From the NCBI GenBank assembly GCA_964575845.1, contig CAZNSX010000011.1, positions 6,942 through 70,941 of the forward strand: a DNA stretch of 64,000 nucleotides, written 5' to 3'. The DNA comes from CAZNSX01 sp964575845 (lineage in GTDB: Bacteria; UBA8248; CAZNSX01). The position numbers and the translations under genes are program-made. How positions within the stretch are numbered: the stretch's first letter is position 1; each line of letters starts with the position of its first letter. The notes under the pieces were generated by a model that saw only the letters and a program-made list of their open reading frames with translations, made no database searches and was not told where the DNA came from. Positions 1 through 8,807 of this stretch are shown here, one piece after another.

Positions 1-431
1 ACGCCGAAGGCCAGCCCCCGGCGCCTAACGAACCAGTTGGGCAGGATTGCGGTGAAGGGAATGAAGGTGAGGTGAATGAAGCCAAGGCTCATGAAAATGT
101 AGGCAGCGTATAGGTGCCAGGGGGAGCTTATCTGACTCGCCCCGATGAGGCCAACCGCCATAACCAAGGCGGCGGCTGGCATGAGACGGCGGGGGCCCAG
201 CCTGTCGGTTAGCCATCCGGCCAGGGGGGATAGCGGGGCCTGGAACAGGTTCCCCGCGGAGAAGGCCCCCGCCGTTAGCTGGCGCGACCAGCCGAACTCT
301 TTCAGGATAGCCACAAAGAAGACGGCGAAGGCATCCCTTATCCCCACGCTCAGCACCATGGTGAGAAAAGCAATCGCCAGCACGACCCAACCGTACCAAA
401 GGCCTCTGGGGCCGCGACCGCAAGCAGCCAT
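1..431 (-). CDS. MFS transporter, N-terminal part (cut by window edge)
   Basis: The complementary strand is open from an ATG at 429-431 to the window edge, giving about 143 residues. The protein starts with a basic stretch, then hydrophobic helices, and carries a loop of the type GWLTDRLGPRR, which is the MFS signature between helices 2 and 3 (G-x-x-x-D-R-x-G-x-R/K). This supports an inner-membrane major facilitator transporter of about 400 residues when complete. The substrate cannot be inferred. The next gene downstream lies outside the window, and behind it on the same strand is only the SDR remnant. Confidence 0.8.
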   Translation of the reverse strand, partial: MAACGRGPRGLWYGWVVLAIAFLTMVLSVGIRDAFAVFFVAILKEFGWSRQLTAGAFSAGNLFQAPLSPLAGWLTDRLGPRRLMPAAALVMAVGLIGASQISSPWHLYAAYIFMSLGFIHLTFIPFTAILPNWFVRRRGLAFG

Positions 432-512
432 CACTCTTCCTCCCCGCTCACCAGAACTCAGATATTCGGGATATCTTAGGGAACAGTGGCTAATCCGGCA
501 ATAGAGCCCCTC

Positions 513-840
513 TCAGCCCCCGCCGGAGATTCTTATAACCGCTCCCGTTATGGGCTCGGCCTCCGGAGAGGCGAGAAAGCCGAGCGTCTTTGCCAGCCCT
601 TTTGGAGAAACCCACTTCGAGGGGTCGGCCTTGGGGAAGGCCTTCGGCCTGGCCTCGGTTGCCATCATGCTGAGGAAAATCACATTGACCTGAAGGGGGG
701 GATAGCCTGTGTTTCCTCGGGCGGGGCTTGGCTCAGGGCAAAGGTCCCCGCCTTGGAGGTGGCGTGTGCGCCTTTCCACCGTGGACCTAAGGGGTGCCCG
801 AAGCGCCCGTTATGATGGCCACCCTGTCCTCAAGCACCAT
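513..840 (-). pseudogene. short-chain dehydrogenase/reductase remnant with internal deletion
   Basis: On the complementary strand an ATG at 840 opens with MVLEDRVAIITGASG, the Rossmann nucleotide-binding start of an SDR enzyme, and then meets a stop after only two more codons. In another frame the segment ending at 513 encodes a typical SDR C-terminus (SPKGLAKTLGFLASPEAEP, then ITGAVIRISGGG and stop). Intact SDR proteins are about 250 residues; here only about 110 codons remain, the catalytic Ser/Tyr-Lys region is missing and the two ends are out of frame. This is a decayed gene with a large internal deletion, lying behind the MFS gene on the same strand. Confidence 0.75.
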
Positions 841-961
841 AATTAGAGTTATTCACCCGTGAGAGAAAGACCTGCTCCTAAGGATGAATCAGGGGTCTTC
901 TTAGCAAAGAGAGGAGAACCCGTCAACTGAAGAATGGAAATAGGCAGGGGAGCACGGAGGC

Positions 962-1399
962 TCAGGCGCTGGTGAGCCTCTGAATCTTTCTCAGAAGGAT
1001 GGGGTAGTCGATGGGGTCCACCACGAAATCACGGGCACCCAGCCGCAGGCAGTGTATTATATCTTGCTTGGAATGGGTTGAGGAGAGAATTATGACTGGA
1101 GGCGGCAGGGACATGTTGCACTTGACTAACTGGAGCACGGTGAAGCCGTCCATCTCGGGCATTTCCAGCTCCACGATAGCCAAGTTCACGGTTTTTTCTT
1201 GTAGCTCCCGGAGGCCCTGCCTAGCGTCAGCGGCCCAGATCACAGAGAAACCTTCGGCCGAGAGGCACCCCTTTAGGTGCCTTGCGGCTCGCCCCGGGCC
1301 GATGACGAGGATATTGGCAGTCTCCCAGCCCTCCCCCTCCCTCATTATGGGCGGAGGCACACCAGGACGTCCCGATTCTACGCTTTCCGCGAAGCTCAC
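962..1399 (-). CDS. degenerate response-regulator receiver protein (pseudo-receiver)
   Basis: About 145 residues, of which residues 28-145 follow the CheY-like alternating beta/alpha pattern (ANILVIGPG, then VNLAIVELEMPEMDGF, then VIILSSTHS, then GARDFVVDPID). The fold signatures are clear but the chemistry is lost: the acidic pair normally after strand 1 is Gly-Pro, the phosphoacceptor Asp is Glu (VELEMPEMDG), and the Lys before the conserved Pro is Asp. Only the Ser/Thr switch residue (ILSS) remains. It is therefore probably a phosphorylation-independent protein-interaction domain. It has no output domain and is divergent from the nuo operon. The start is uncertain; a shorter protein beginning near residue 18 would keep the whole fold. 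Confidence 0.7.
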   Translation of the reverse strand: MSFAESVESGRPGVPPPIMREGEGWETANILVIGPGRAARHLKGCLSAEGFSVIWAADARQGLRELQEKTVNLAIVELEMPEMDGFTVLQLVKCNMSLPPPVIILSSTHSKQDIIHCLRLGARDFVVDPIDYPILLRKIQRLTSA

Positions 1400-1747
1400 T
1401 GGCGGAGTTCCCCTTACCAGCAGAAGGTGCAGATAAGCCGTTCGTTCATCTCACCTCTCCGAATCTTTACAGATAGTCTTCAATTTATATACTTTTCGAC
1501 ATTCTATGGGCGGAGCTTAAGGGTTTTTATTATGCTTTCGCCTAGAGGTGGACCTCCTGGACGGTGTCGCCATAAACACCGGCGAGAGGAAGTTCAAAAT
1601 TTATTGACACATAAGAACGGAAAGGCTATAGTGCGTCCTTGAAGAATTTGCCTTTAATCTGGCTCCTTTTGAGGGCTATGTTTACTTGCCTTTGAAGAGG
1701 CTAGTGCTGGTCAGGATAGTTTTTCTCCTCTGGATTCGGGCATCTTA
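1400..1747. other. intergenic region upstream of first nuo operon
   Basis: A stretch of 348 bp between the divergent pseudo-receiver and nuoA. I find no convincing gene. Its right part holds the strong promoter at 1604-1632 followed by a leader of about 108 nt. Near 1533 there is a single TTTCGC half-site resembling the SOS operators found elsewhere in this window, but without a properly spaced partner. Confidence 0.6.
1604..1632 (+). promoter_or_regulatory. sigma70-type promoter of the first nuo operon
   Basis: TTGACA (1604-1609), a 17-bp spacer and TATAGT (1627-1632): perfect -35, five of six at -10, ideal spacing. Transcription would start near 1639 and leave a leader of about 108 nt before nuoA. 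This is the best match to the primary sigma consensus that I noticed in the window, consistent with a highly expressed housekeeping operon. Confidence 0.8.
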
Positions 1748-2104
1748 ATGCTTAGAGACTATCTGCCCATTGTGGTCCTCTTCATCCTAGCCCTTGCCTT
1801 TGCCATCGGCACTGTAATCATCTCCTATCTTGTGGGGACCCGGAAACCTACCCTTGAGAAGATAACCCCCTATGAGTGCGGCATCGAGCCTAGAACGCCC
1901 GCACGCGTGCGCCTCTCCATCAAATTTTTCCTGATTGCCATGTTGTTTATCGTCTTCGACATCGAGGCGATCTTCATCTTTCCGTGGGCGGTGGTTTTCC
2001 GGGAGCTCAAGCTATACGGCTTCATCGAGATGCTCATCTTCATCCTGATTTTGGCGGTGAGCCTCGCCTACGCCTGGAAGAGGGGGGCACTGGAATGGGA
2101 CTAG
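1748..2104 (+). CDS. nuoA: NADH-quinone oxidoreductase subunit A (cluster 1)
   Basis: Small membrane subunit of respiratory complex I, 118 residues, the usual family length. Three hydrophobic helices are visible, with the conserved loop KITPYECGIEP after helix 1 (its Cys sits near the quinone site in known complexes) and the conserved acidic patch FDIEAIFIFPWAV in helix 2. It ends in GALEWD, and the last 10 bases overlap the start of nuoB, suggesting translational coupling. First gene of the complete 14-gene operon. Confidence 0.97.
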   Translation: MLRDYLPIVVLFILALAFAIGTVIISYLVGTRKPTLEKITPYECGIEPRTPARVRLSIKFFLIAMLFIVFDIEAIFIFPWAVVFRELKLYGFIEMLIFILILAVSLAYAWKRGALEWD

Positions 2105-2574
2105 AGACCCTCTTCGGCGAGTGCTTCATGACCACCCGCCTCGATACCGTGGTCAACTGGGCTCGCAAGAACTCTCTCTGGCCTGCCCTGTTCGGGCTGG
2201 CCTGCTGTGCCATAGAGATGATGTGCATGGCGGCCTCGCGCTACGACATCGCCCGCTTCGGTGCCGAAGTCTTCAGGGCCTCCCCCCGGCAGGCGGACCT
2301 CATGATTGTGGCCGGCCGCGTCTCCTGGAAGATGGCCCCGGTCCTGCGCAAGATCTACGACCAGATGCCAGAGCCCAAATGGGTCATCTCCATGGGAGCA
2401 TGCGCCTCCACGGGCGGGGTGTTCAATAACTACGCCGTGGTCCAGGGAGTCGACACCATCTTGCCTGTAGACATCTATGTGCCAGGGTGTCCCCCCAGGC
2501 CCGAGACCCTCATCGAGAGCATCATGAAGCTCCAGGAGAAGATAGAGCGCGAGTCCGTTTTGGATCGCGCCTAG
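2095..2574 (+). CDS. nuoB: NADH-quinone oxidoreductase subunit B (cluster 1)
   Basis: Peripheral-arm subunit that holds cluster N2, the last iron-sulfur centre before quinone. The ligands are visible: the Cys-Cys pair in GLACCAIEMM, the Cys in SMGACASTGG and the Cys in VPGCPPRPE. The ATG at 2095 gives 159 residues and a 10-base overlap with nuoA; longer starts upstream lie inside nuoA and add no family sequence. Its order between nuoA and nuoC is canonical. A 50-base spacer separates it from nuoC. Confidence 0.96.
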   Translation: MGLETLFGECFMTTRLDTVVNWARKNSLWPALFGLACCAIEMMCMAASRYDIARFGAEVFRASPRQADLMIVAGRVSWKMAPVLRKIYDQMPEPKWVISMGACASTGGVFNNYAVVQGVDTILPVDIYVPGCPPRPETLIESIMKLQEKIERESVLDRA

Positions 2575-2624
2575 GGCGAGATGGCCCCGCTAGCTCAGTG
2601 GCCTGCTCCCTGAAAAGGAAAAGC

Positions 2625-3170
2625 ATGGATGAGGAACTGAAAAGGACCGCCGCTAAGAGCGCCGGGGAAGACGACCCTGACGTTCCGCTTCTCAGGGAGC
2701 GCTTCGGCCCGGCAATTTTGGGCGTGGAGAGCCAGCGGGGCCAGACGGTGGTCCTGGTTGAGCCCGGCGAGATAGTCCCCGTCTGCCGCTTCCTCAAGGA
2801 GGAGCAGGGCTATAATTACCTCTCCTTCATCTTCTCTGTGGACTGCCTCAAGCTTCCACGGTGGCACCGCTTTGAGCTCATATACGGCCTGTACTCCCTC
2901 CCCCGGAAAAAGCGCCTTCGCCTGAAGGTGCCTCTTCCCGAGGAGGGGCCGGTAGTGGATTCGGTGAGGGGCGTCTGGGCCACCGCCGACTTTCACGAGC
3001 GGGAGGCCTTCGACATGATGGGGATAAGTTTCCGGGGACATCCCGACCTCAAGCGCATCCTCATGCCCGATGATTGGGTGGGGCACCCCCACCGTCGGGA
3101 CTACGACCTCCGGGTGGAGGATGTGGAGTACACCTTCCTCCGGGTGGAGAGGAAGCTGGCCAAGGATTAG
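2625..3170 (+). CDS. nuoC: NADH-quinone oxidoreductase subunit C (cluster 1)
   Basis: Peripheral-arm 30-kDa subunit, 181 residues from the ATG at 2625, which has a purine-rich AAAAGGAAAAG just upstream; an earlier in-frame start would run back into nuoB. Family signatures are present: ATADFHEREAFDMMGI-type region (here TADFHEREAFDMMG), FRGHPDLKRILMPDDW and GHPHRRDYDL. It is separate from nuoD, unlike the fused NuoCD of enterobacteria. It bridges NuoB, NuoD and NuoI and carries no cofactor. Confidence 0.95.
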   Translation: MDEELKRTAAKSAGEDDPDVPLLRERFGPAILGVESQRGQTVVLVEPGEIVPVCRFLKEEQGYNYLSFIFSVDCLKLPRWHRFELIYGLYSLPRKKRLRLKVPLPEEGPVVDSVRGVWATADFHEREAFDMMGISFRGHPDLKRILMPDDWVGHPHRRDYDLRVEDVEYTFLRVERKLAKD

Positions 3171-3179
3171 AGAGGCACA

Positions 3180-4373
3180 GTGGTGGAAGAGGCCCTGGGT
3201 CCCATAACGACCGACCGCCTGGTCATAAACATGGGCCCCCAGCACCCCAGCACCCACGGGGTCCTGCGGCTCATACTTGAGCTTGAGGGAGAGACCGTGG
3301 TGAACGCCGAGCCCGTGATCGGCTACCTCCACACGGGCATCGAGAAGAACATGGAGGCCAAGACCTATAACCAAGCCCTCACCATGTCGGACCGGATGGA
3401 CTACCTTGCCCCCCTCTCGAACAACCTCGCCTTCACTCTTTCTGTGGAGAAGCTCCTCGGGATCGAGGTTCCCAAGAGGTGCCAGTACATCCGGGTGATT
3501 CTGGTGGAACTCACCCGCATAACGAGCCATCTGGTCTGGCTCGGGACCCATGGCCTTGACCTCGGAGCCATGACGGTCTTCCTCTATTGCTTCAGGGAGC
3601 GGGAGAAAGTCCTCGACATTTTCGAGCGTATCTCGGGTGTACGCATGATGACGAGCTACATCCGCCCGGGCGGACTGTACCGTCCTCCCTATCCCCGGTT
3701 TGAGGAAGACGTGAGGGCATTCATCGATGAATTCCCCCAGAGGATAAGTGAATATGAGACCCTTCTCACCGAAAACCCCATCTGGCTGAGGCGCACCCGC
3801 AACGTTGGGGTGATATCCGCAGAGGACGGCATAGAGCTCGGCCTCTCGGGGCCATCGCTTAGGGCCTCGGGAGTGGAGTGGGATGTCAGAAAAGATGAGC
3901 CCTACAGCAGTTACGAGGCCTTTGACTTCATAGTACCCACCGGGACCCATGGCGATGTCTATGACCGCTACCTCTGCCGGATAGAGGAGATGCGACAGAG
4001 CACACGAATAGTACGCCAGGCCCTGGATAATCTTCCCGTGGGCCCCATCAAGGCCGACGCCCCCCATGTGGTCGTACCCGATAAAGAAAGGCTCGCCAAT
4101 GATATGGAGGCCGTTATCTATCACTTTAAGATAGCCAGCGAGGGCTACCCGGTGCCCCCGGGCGAGGTCTTTGTGCCCATCGAGTCCCCCCGTGGCGAGA
4201 TAGGCTTTTACATCGTGAGCGACGGGAGCCCCAAACCCTATCGCGCGAAGCTACGCCCCCCCTGCTTCGTCAACCTCCAGTCTCTTCCCAAGATGGTGAA
4301 GGGAATGCTGGTAGCTGATGTTGTGGCCGCCATAGCCAGTATCGATATCGTGCTCGGCGAGGTTGACCGCTAG
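3180..4373 (+). CDS. nuoD: NADH-quinone oxidoreductase subunit D (cluster 1)
   Basis: The 49-kDa subunit (397 residues, usual length) that forms the quinone pocket with NuoB. The GTG at 3180 follows the nuoC stop by 9 bases. The N-terminal loop INMGPQHPSTHGVLRL contains the conserved quinone-site His, and the pocket Tyr lies in RMDYLAPL. The C-terminus keeps the SIDIVLGEVDR signature ancestral to hydrogenase large subunits but without the Ni-binding cysteines. It is a clear paralog of the copy at 17703. Confidence 0.96.
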   Translation: MVEEALGPITTDRLVINMGPQHPSTHGVLRLILELEGETVVNAEPVIGYLHTGIEKNMEAKTYNQALTMSDRMDYLAPLSNNLAFTLSVEKLLGIEVPKRCQYIRVILVELTRITSHLVWLGTHGLDLGAMTVFLYCFREREKVLDIFERISGVRMMTSYIRPGGLYRPPYPRFEEDVRAFIDEFPQRISEYETLLTENPIWLRRTRNVGVISAEDGIELGLSGPSLRASGVEWDVRKDEPYSSYEAFDFIVPTGTHGDVYDRYLCRIEEMRQSTRIVRQALDNLPVGPIKADAPHVVVPDKERLANDMEAVIYHFKIASEGYPVPPGEVFVPIESPRGEIGFYIVSDGSPKPYRAKLRPPCFVNLQSLPKMVKGMLVADVVAAIASIDIVLGEVDR

Positions 4374-4388
4374 GAGGGAGAGGGAGAG

Positions 4389-4931
4389 ATGTTCTCCTTC
4401 AGTGAAGAGAACCAACTGGAGTTACAGCGGATTTCGAGCCGTTATCCCGATAAGCGCTCGGCCCTCCTTCCCTCCCTCTATCTGGCCCAGCGGCAGGAGG
4501 GATATATCTCTCACGAGGCCATAATATTTCTTTCCCGGCAGCTCGACCTCTCGCCGATGGATATATGGGGGGTTGTGAGTTTCTACACGATGTTCAGGAC
4601 AAAACCCGTGGGTCGCTACCACATCCAGGTCTGTACAAATCTCTCTTGCGGCATCCTGGGTTCCGAGGACCTCGTGCGCCACACGGAGCATAAGCTGGGC
4701 ATCAAGGCGGGCGAGACCACACGGGATGGCCTCTTCAGCCTCTCCACGGTAGAGTGTCTCGGCTTCTGCGGAAATGCTCCTGCGATGCAGGTGAACGAGA
4801 AGTATTACGGGGACATGACCGAGGAGAAGGTGGACGAGCTCCTGGAGGAGCTCCGGCCAGCCCCGGCTAAAAAGCCGGCCCCCAAGGCCGAGGCCGGGGC
4901 TCCTGAGGGCGAGCCCCAGGAGGAAGGGTAA
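4389..4931 (+). CDS. nuoE: NADH-quinone oxidoreductase subunit E (cluster 1)
   Basis: The 24-kDa thioredoxin-like subunit with the 2Fe-2S cluster N1a. Four ligands are visible: two in VCTNLSCGILG and two in VECLGFCGNAP. At 180 residues it is slightly longer than usual because the last 25 residues form a low-complexity Ala/Pro/Lys/Glu tail (from about residue 157). A strong Shine-Dalgarno (GGAGGGAGAGGGAG) precedes the ATG. It belongs to the NADH-oxidising module with nuoF and nuoG, which has no counterpart in the second cluster. Confidence 0.96.
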   Translation: MFSFSEENQLELQRISSRYPDKRSALLPSLYLAQRQEGYISHEAIIFLSRQLDLSPMDIWGVVSFYTMFRTKPVGRYHIQVCTNLSCGILGSEDLVRHTEHKLGIKAGETTRDGLFSLSTVECLGFCGNAPAMQVNEKYYGDMTEEKVDELLEELRPAPAKKPAPKAEAGAPEGEPQEEG

Positions 4932-4935
4932 TCCC

Positions 4936-6228
4936 GTGGCTGAGGCCATAAGGGTAGTGAGTAAGAATTTCCACAAGGAGGAGAGCCATACTCTTCGCGT
5001 CTACCTCGAAGGCGGAGGATACGAGGCCATAAAGCAGGTTCTCCGGGAGATAGAGCCCTCTCAGGTCATCGAGATGGTAAAGGCCTCGGGCCTCAGGGGC
5101 CGGGGGGGAGCCGGATTCCCCGCGGGCGTCAAATGGGGCTTCATCCCCAAGGTGGAGGGCCCGAAATTCCTGGCCGTGAATGCGGATGAGGGAGAGCCGG
5201 GAACCTTTAAGGACCGGGTTATCATGCTCCGGGATCCCCACCTCCTCATCGAGGGGATCCTCATCTGCTGCTACGCCACGGGCCTCTCGACGGCCTACAT
5301 CTACATAAGGGGGGAGTTCTCGGAGCCCGCCCGGATGATGCAGGGCGCCATAGATGAGGCCTATGAGGCGGGCTACCTGGGGAAGAATATCCTCGGCTCA
5401 GACCTCTCGGTTGACTGCTTCATCCACATGGGGGCCGGAGCTTACATCTGCGGGGAGGAGACGGCCCTTCTGGAATCACTCGAGGGAAAGCGGGGGCAGC
5501 CCCGCCTCAAGCCCCCATTTCCGGCGATAGTGGGTCTCTACAGAAGGCCAACCGTCATAAATAACGTGGAGACCCTGTCCAATCTTCCTGACATCATCCT
5601 CAAGGGTCCTGAATGGTATGCCTCCATGGGGACGGAGAAGAGCACGGGCACGAGGCTCTTCTGCCTGAGCGGTCACCTGAAACGTCCGGGAGTTTATGAG
5701 CTCCCCATGACGGTAACGCTGCGGGAGCTCATCTTCGAGCACGCGGGCGGAGTCAGGGACGACCGGGCCCTTAAGGCCGTGATCCCTGGGGGGTCTTCTA
5801 CTCCGGTCCTCACCGCGGAAGAGATCGACGTGGGGATGGATTTTGAGAGCCTGACGGCGGCGGGGACCATGGCCGGCTCTGGCGGGGTCATAGTCATGGA
5901 TGATACGGTCTGCATGGTTGGGGCCGCCCTCAGGATAGTCAAATTCTACCGTCATGAGTCCTGCGGGCAGTGCACCCCCTGCCGTGAGGGCTGCAACTGG
6001 ATGTACCGAATACTCGAGCGCATCGAGAACGGAAAGGGCCAAAGCGACGAGCCAGGCCTCCTGATAGAAATTTGTGACAATATCGAGGGCATAAGCCTCT
6101 GTCCCCTGGGCGACGCCGTGGCGATGCCCGTGAGGAGCATCGTCAAGAAGTTCATGGGGGAGTTCATGGCTCACATCGAGCAGAAGCGCTGTCCTCTCGG
6201 AAAGCCCTATATCCGTCTCGCTCACTGA
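4936..6228 (+). CDS. nuoF: NADH-quinone oxidoreductase subunit F, NADH/FMN-binding (cluster 1)
   Basis: The 51-kDa subunit, 430 residues, which oxidises NADH and passes electrons via FMN to 4Fe-4S cluster N3. Visible are the glycine-rich flavin/NADH loop GRGGAGFPAGVKWGF (about residues 55-69), the second loop GAGAYICGEETAL, and the N3 ligands in SCGQCTPCREGC (about 341-348) plus a Cys in SLCPLGDAV. GTG start 4 bases after the nuoE stop. All catalytic features are intact, so this cluster encodes a genuine NADH dehydrogenase. Confidence 0.97.
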   Translation: MAEAIRVVSKNFHKEESHTLRVYLEGGGYEAIKQVLREIEPSQVIEMVKASGLRGRGGAGFPAGVKWGFIPKVEGPKFLAVNADEGEPGTFKDRVIMLRDPHLLIEGILICCYATGLSTAYIYIRGEFSEPARMMQGAIDEAYEAGYLGKNILGSDLSVDCFIHMGAGAYICGEETALLESLEGKRGQPRLKPPFPAIVGLYRRPTVINNVETLSNLPDIILKGPEWYASMGTEKSTGTRLFCLSGHLKRPGVYELPMTVTLRELIFEHAGGVRDDRALKAVIPGGSSTPVLTAEEIDVGMDFESLTAAGTMAGSGGVIVMDDTVCMVGAALRIVKFYRHESCGQCTPCREGCNWMYRILERIENGKGQSDEPGLLIEICDNIEGISLCPLGDAVAMPVRSIVKKFMGEFMAHIEQKRCPLGKPYIRLAH

Positions 6229-6237
6229 GAGGGTGTC

Positions 6238-8805
6238 ATGCCCACCATCACCATAAATGGGGAGTTTGAAACCAAGACCATCGAGGTGCCGGCGGGCACT
6301 ACCATAATCCAAGCGGCCGAGCGCGCGGGGATCGATATCCCGCGGTTTTGCTACCATCCGCTCCTCAGCATCGTGGGACAGTGCCGGGTGTGCCTGGTGG
6401 AGGTGGAGGGGGTGCCAAAGCTCCAGATAGCCTGCGGCACCGAGGTCCGCGACGGAATGGTGGTCAATACCCACTCCCCGCGGGCGGACAAGGCCAGGCG
6501 GGGCATCCTGGAGTTCCTCCTCATAAATCATCCCCTCGACTGCCCGGTCTGCGACCAGGGGGGGGAGTGCCCCCTTCAGGACATAAGCTACCGTTACGCC
6601 AACGCCATCACCCGCTTCAGGGAGCGCCGCCGGACCTATGGGCGTGTCTCCATGGGCCCCTACATAGAGCGCGACATGAACCGCTGCATCCACTGCACCC
6701 GGTGCGTGCGCTTCACGAGCGAGATCGACGGTGGGGCGGAGATTGATTTCTTCCACCGAAGCTGGAAGACCGAGACGGGCCACTACCAGAGTCTACCGCT
6801 CGAGAGCATCGTGGCCGGAAACGTCATAGACATCTGCCCCGTGGGCGCCTTAACCGATAGAAAATACCGCTTCAAGGCCAGAGTGTGGGAGATGCGGCGG
6901 ACGGCAACTGTGTGCCATCTCTGCGCCGTGGGCTGCCGGGTTCAGGTCTGGACGCGCGAGAACCGCATCATGCGGTGCACCGCAGGAACGAACCCGGCCC
7001 TAAATGAAGAATGGATATGCGATGTGGGCCGCCACGGGATAGCGGGCATCCACACGGAGGAGCGTCTCAAGGGGCCCTTGCTGCGCCGAGGGGATGGGCT
7101 TCAGCCCGCCTCCTGGGAGGAGGCGATCGGGTTCGTGACCGATAGGCTCAAGGCCATACTTGAGGCCCATGGACCAGGAGCAATAGGGGGCATCGGGGGG
7201 GGGCGCTCGAGCAACGAGGCGGGCTATCTGTTTCAAAAATTCCTCCGGGCCGTGCTCGGGACGAATAACGTGGATTGTCGAATTCACCCCCGCGATCACG
7301 CCCAGACAGAGGCTCAGCTTGAGGCCTCCGGCCTCACGGGCTGGCCCTCGCCCATAGAGGAGCTGGAGGGGGCGGATGTGATCTTCCTCCTCGGCTCAAG
7401 TCCTTTTGAGGAACATCCTGTGCTGGCCCTGAGGGTCAGGAACCCCCGGAGGAAGAAGGGTGCGGTGGTCCTTTCGGCTGGCCCACGAAAAATAAGGCTT
7501 CACCTTCCTGAGATGACGGAGGTCATCCACCTGCCAGGAGCCGAGGCCATCTTTCTCAGGGCGCTCTCTAAGGCCATCCTTGAGGAGGGGCCGCCTAGGC
7601 AGGAGCTTGAGGGCTTTGAGGACTACAAGAGCTCTCTTGGGGGTGAGAGCCTCTCCCAGCTTGCCTCCCTCTCGGGTGCGGAGGAGGGGGCCCTAAGACG
7701 TGCGGCAAGGGCTCTTTTGGACCGAAAGAGCGGCTTCATCATCGGTGGGCCCAGCCTCTGGGATGAGGGAGCCTGCCGGGGGCTCCTTGACCTCTCCCTT
7801 CTGACTGGCCTGAGGCCCTGCTTTATCCCGTCCCAGCCAAACCTCCAGGGAGCCCTTGAGGCCGGCCTTCACCCGGGTCTCCTTCCCGGCTTTAAGGACC
7901 TAACGGATGGCGAGGCCCGCGCGCGCTTTGAGACTGAGTATGGATGCTCCCTCCCATCTGAGAGAGGCCTTTCGGCCCTGGGGATGTTCGAGGCCCTGAG
8001 AGCGGGAAAACTCAAGGCGCTTTTCCTGATGGGCTCTGACCCGGCAAGCGAGTTCCCCGATGGCCTGTATATAAGGGAGGCTCTGGAGCGGGCAGAACTC
8101 CTTGTGGTACAGGATGCGCTCCCCCCGGCGAGCCTCGACCATGCCCATGTGGTGCTCCCGGCACAAGGCTTTTCTGAGAAGGAGGGCACTCTCACCAACT
8201 TTGAGAGGCGCCTCCAGAGGGGGAAGCCCTCCCTCAGGCACCAGGATGACGCGAGAGATGACGGTCAGATTCTGGCGGCTTTGGCCAGGGCCTTCGGAAA
8301 GCCCATGCGCGCGGCCGAGGAGGGGAAGGTGGAAGAGCAGATGTCGGCCCTCATTGGGGTCTATGGCGGGGCTGACCTGAGGCATCTTCCCCCAGAGGGG
8401 TTGAGATGGAAGCAAGAGGGGAGGGCTTTATCTCTCATGCCCTCCGGCCCTCCCGCTCCCCTTGAGGAGGGGCCTCCTGGCTTTCCCTTCAGGCTCATGA
8501 CAGGCCCCCAACTTCCTCTCTCAGGCGTTTGGGCTTGGTGGGGGGAGAGGCTTAAGGATATGCGAGAGCCGAGGGCGCGCATAAGCCCCGAGGATGCTGA
8601 GGGGCTCGGAGTAAAGGAGGGGGAGCCCGTGACCCTTGTTTCCCCTGGCGGCGGAGAGCTAAGAATTGTTTCGGAGCCTGATGAGAGGATTACCGCAGGA
8701 CGGGTTTTCCTCCCTGAGGGCATCGTAGGAAAAATTGATGATGTCCCGGTGAACCTCATATATGAGGGGACGAGCGCCTTCTCTTGGGTGGACCTGAGGG
8801 CCTAA
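6238..8805 (+). CDS. nuoG: NADH-quinone oxidoreductase subunit G (cluster 1)
   Basis: The 75-kDa iron-sulfur subunit, 855 residues. The N-terminal ferredoxin domain has 2Fe-2S ligands around residues 38-52 (CYHPLLSIVGQCRVC) and about 66. Next come the His/Cys cluster HPLDCPVCDQGGEC, the 4Fe-4S ligands CIHCTRC with CPVGAL, and the extra N7-type motif CHLCAVGC with a distant Cys. The remaining 600 residues are a molybdopterin-oxidoreductase fold without a molybdenum ligand, and a short C-terminal aspartate-decarboxylase-like barrel. It links NuoE/F to NuoI. The stop overlaps the region that starts nuoH. Confidence 0.95.
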   Translation: MPTITINGEFETKTIEVPAGTTIIQAAERAGIDIPRFCYHPLLSIVGQCRVCLVEVEGVPKLQIACGTEVRDGMVVNTHSPRADKARRGILEFLLINHPLDCPVCDQGGECPLQDISYRYANAITRFRERRRTYGRVSMGPYIERDMNRCIHCTRCVRFTSEIDGGAEIDFFHRSWKTETGHYQSLPLESIVAGNVIDICPVGALTDRKYRFKARVWEMRRTATVCHLCAVGCRVQVWTRENRIMRCTAGTNPALNEEWICDVGRHGIAGIHTEERLKGPLLRRGDGLQPASWEEAIGFVTDRLKAILEAHGPGAIGGIGGGRSSNEAGYLFQKFLRAVLGTNNVDCRIHPRDHAQTEAQLEASGLTGWPSPIEELEGADVIFLLGSSPFEEHPVLALRVRNPRRKKGAVVLSAGPRKIRLHLPEMTEVIHLPGAEAIFLRALSKAILEEGPPRQELEGFEDYKSSLGGESLSQLASLSGAEEGALRRAARALLDRKSGFIIGGPSLWDEGACRGLLDLSLLTGLRPCFIPSQPNLQGALEAGLHPGLLPGFKDLTDGEARARFETEYGCSLPSERGLSALGMFEALRAGKLKALFLMGSDPASEFPDGLYIREALERAELLVVQDALPPASLDHAHVVLPAQGFSEKEGTLTNFERRLQRGKPSLRHQDDARDDGQILAALARAFGKPMRAAEEGKVEEQMSALIGVYGGADLRHLPPEGLRWKQEGRALSLMPSGPPAPLEEGPPGFPFRLMTGPQLPLSGVWAWWGERLKDMREPRARISPEDAEGLGVKEGEPVTLVSPGGGELRIVSEPDERITAGRVFLPEGIVGKIDDVPVNLIYEGTSAFSWVDLRA

Positions 8806-8807
8806 GG

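Noticed and set aside
2584..2612. GCTAGCTCAGTGG resembles the D-arm of a tRNA between nuoB and nuoC.
   Set aside because: No anticodon stem, TpsiC arm or matching acceptor end follows; the spacer is too short for a tRNA.
2595..4124. A 509-codon antisense reading frame across nuoC and nuoD.
   Set aside because: It lies opposite two well-conserved nuo genes and has no family features; it is a by-product of GC-rich codon use, like similar long antisense frames opposite nuoF, nuoH2 and the cupin and hydrolase genes.
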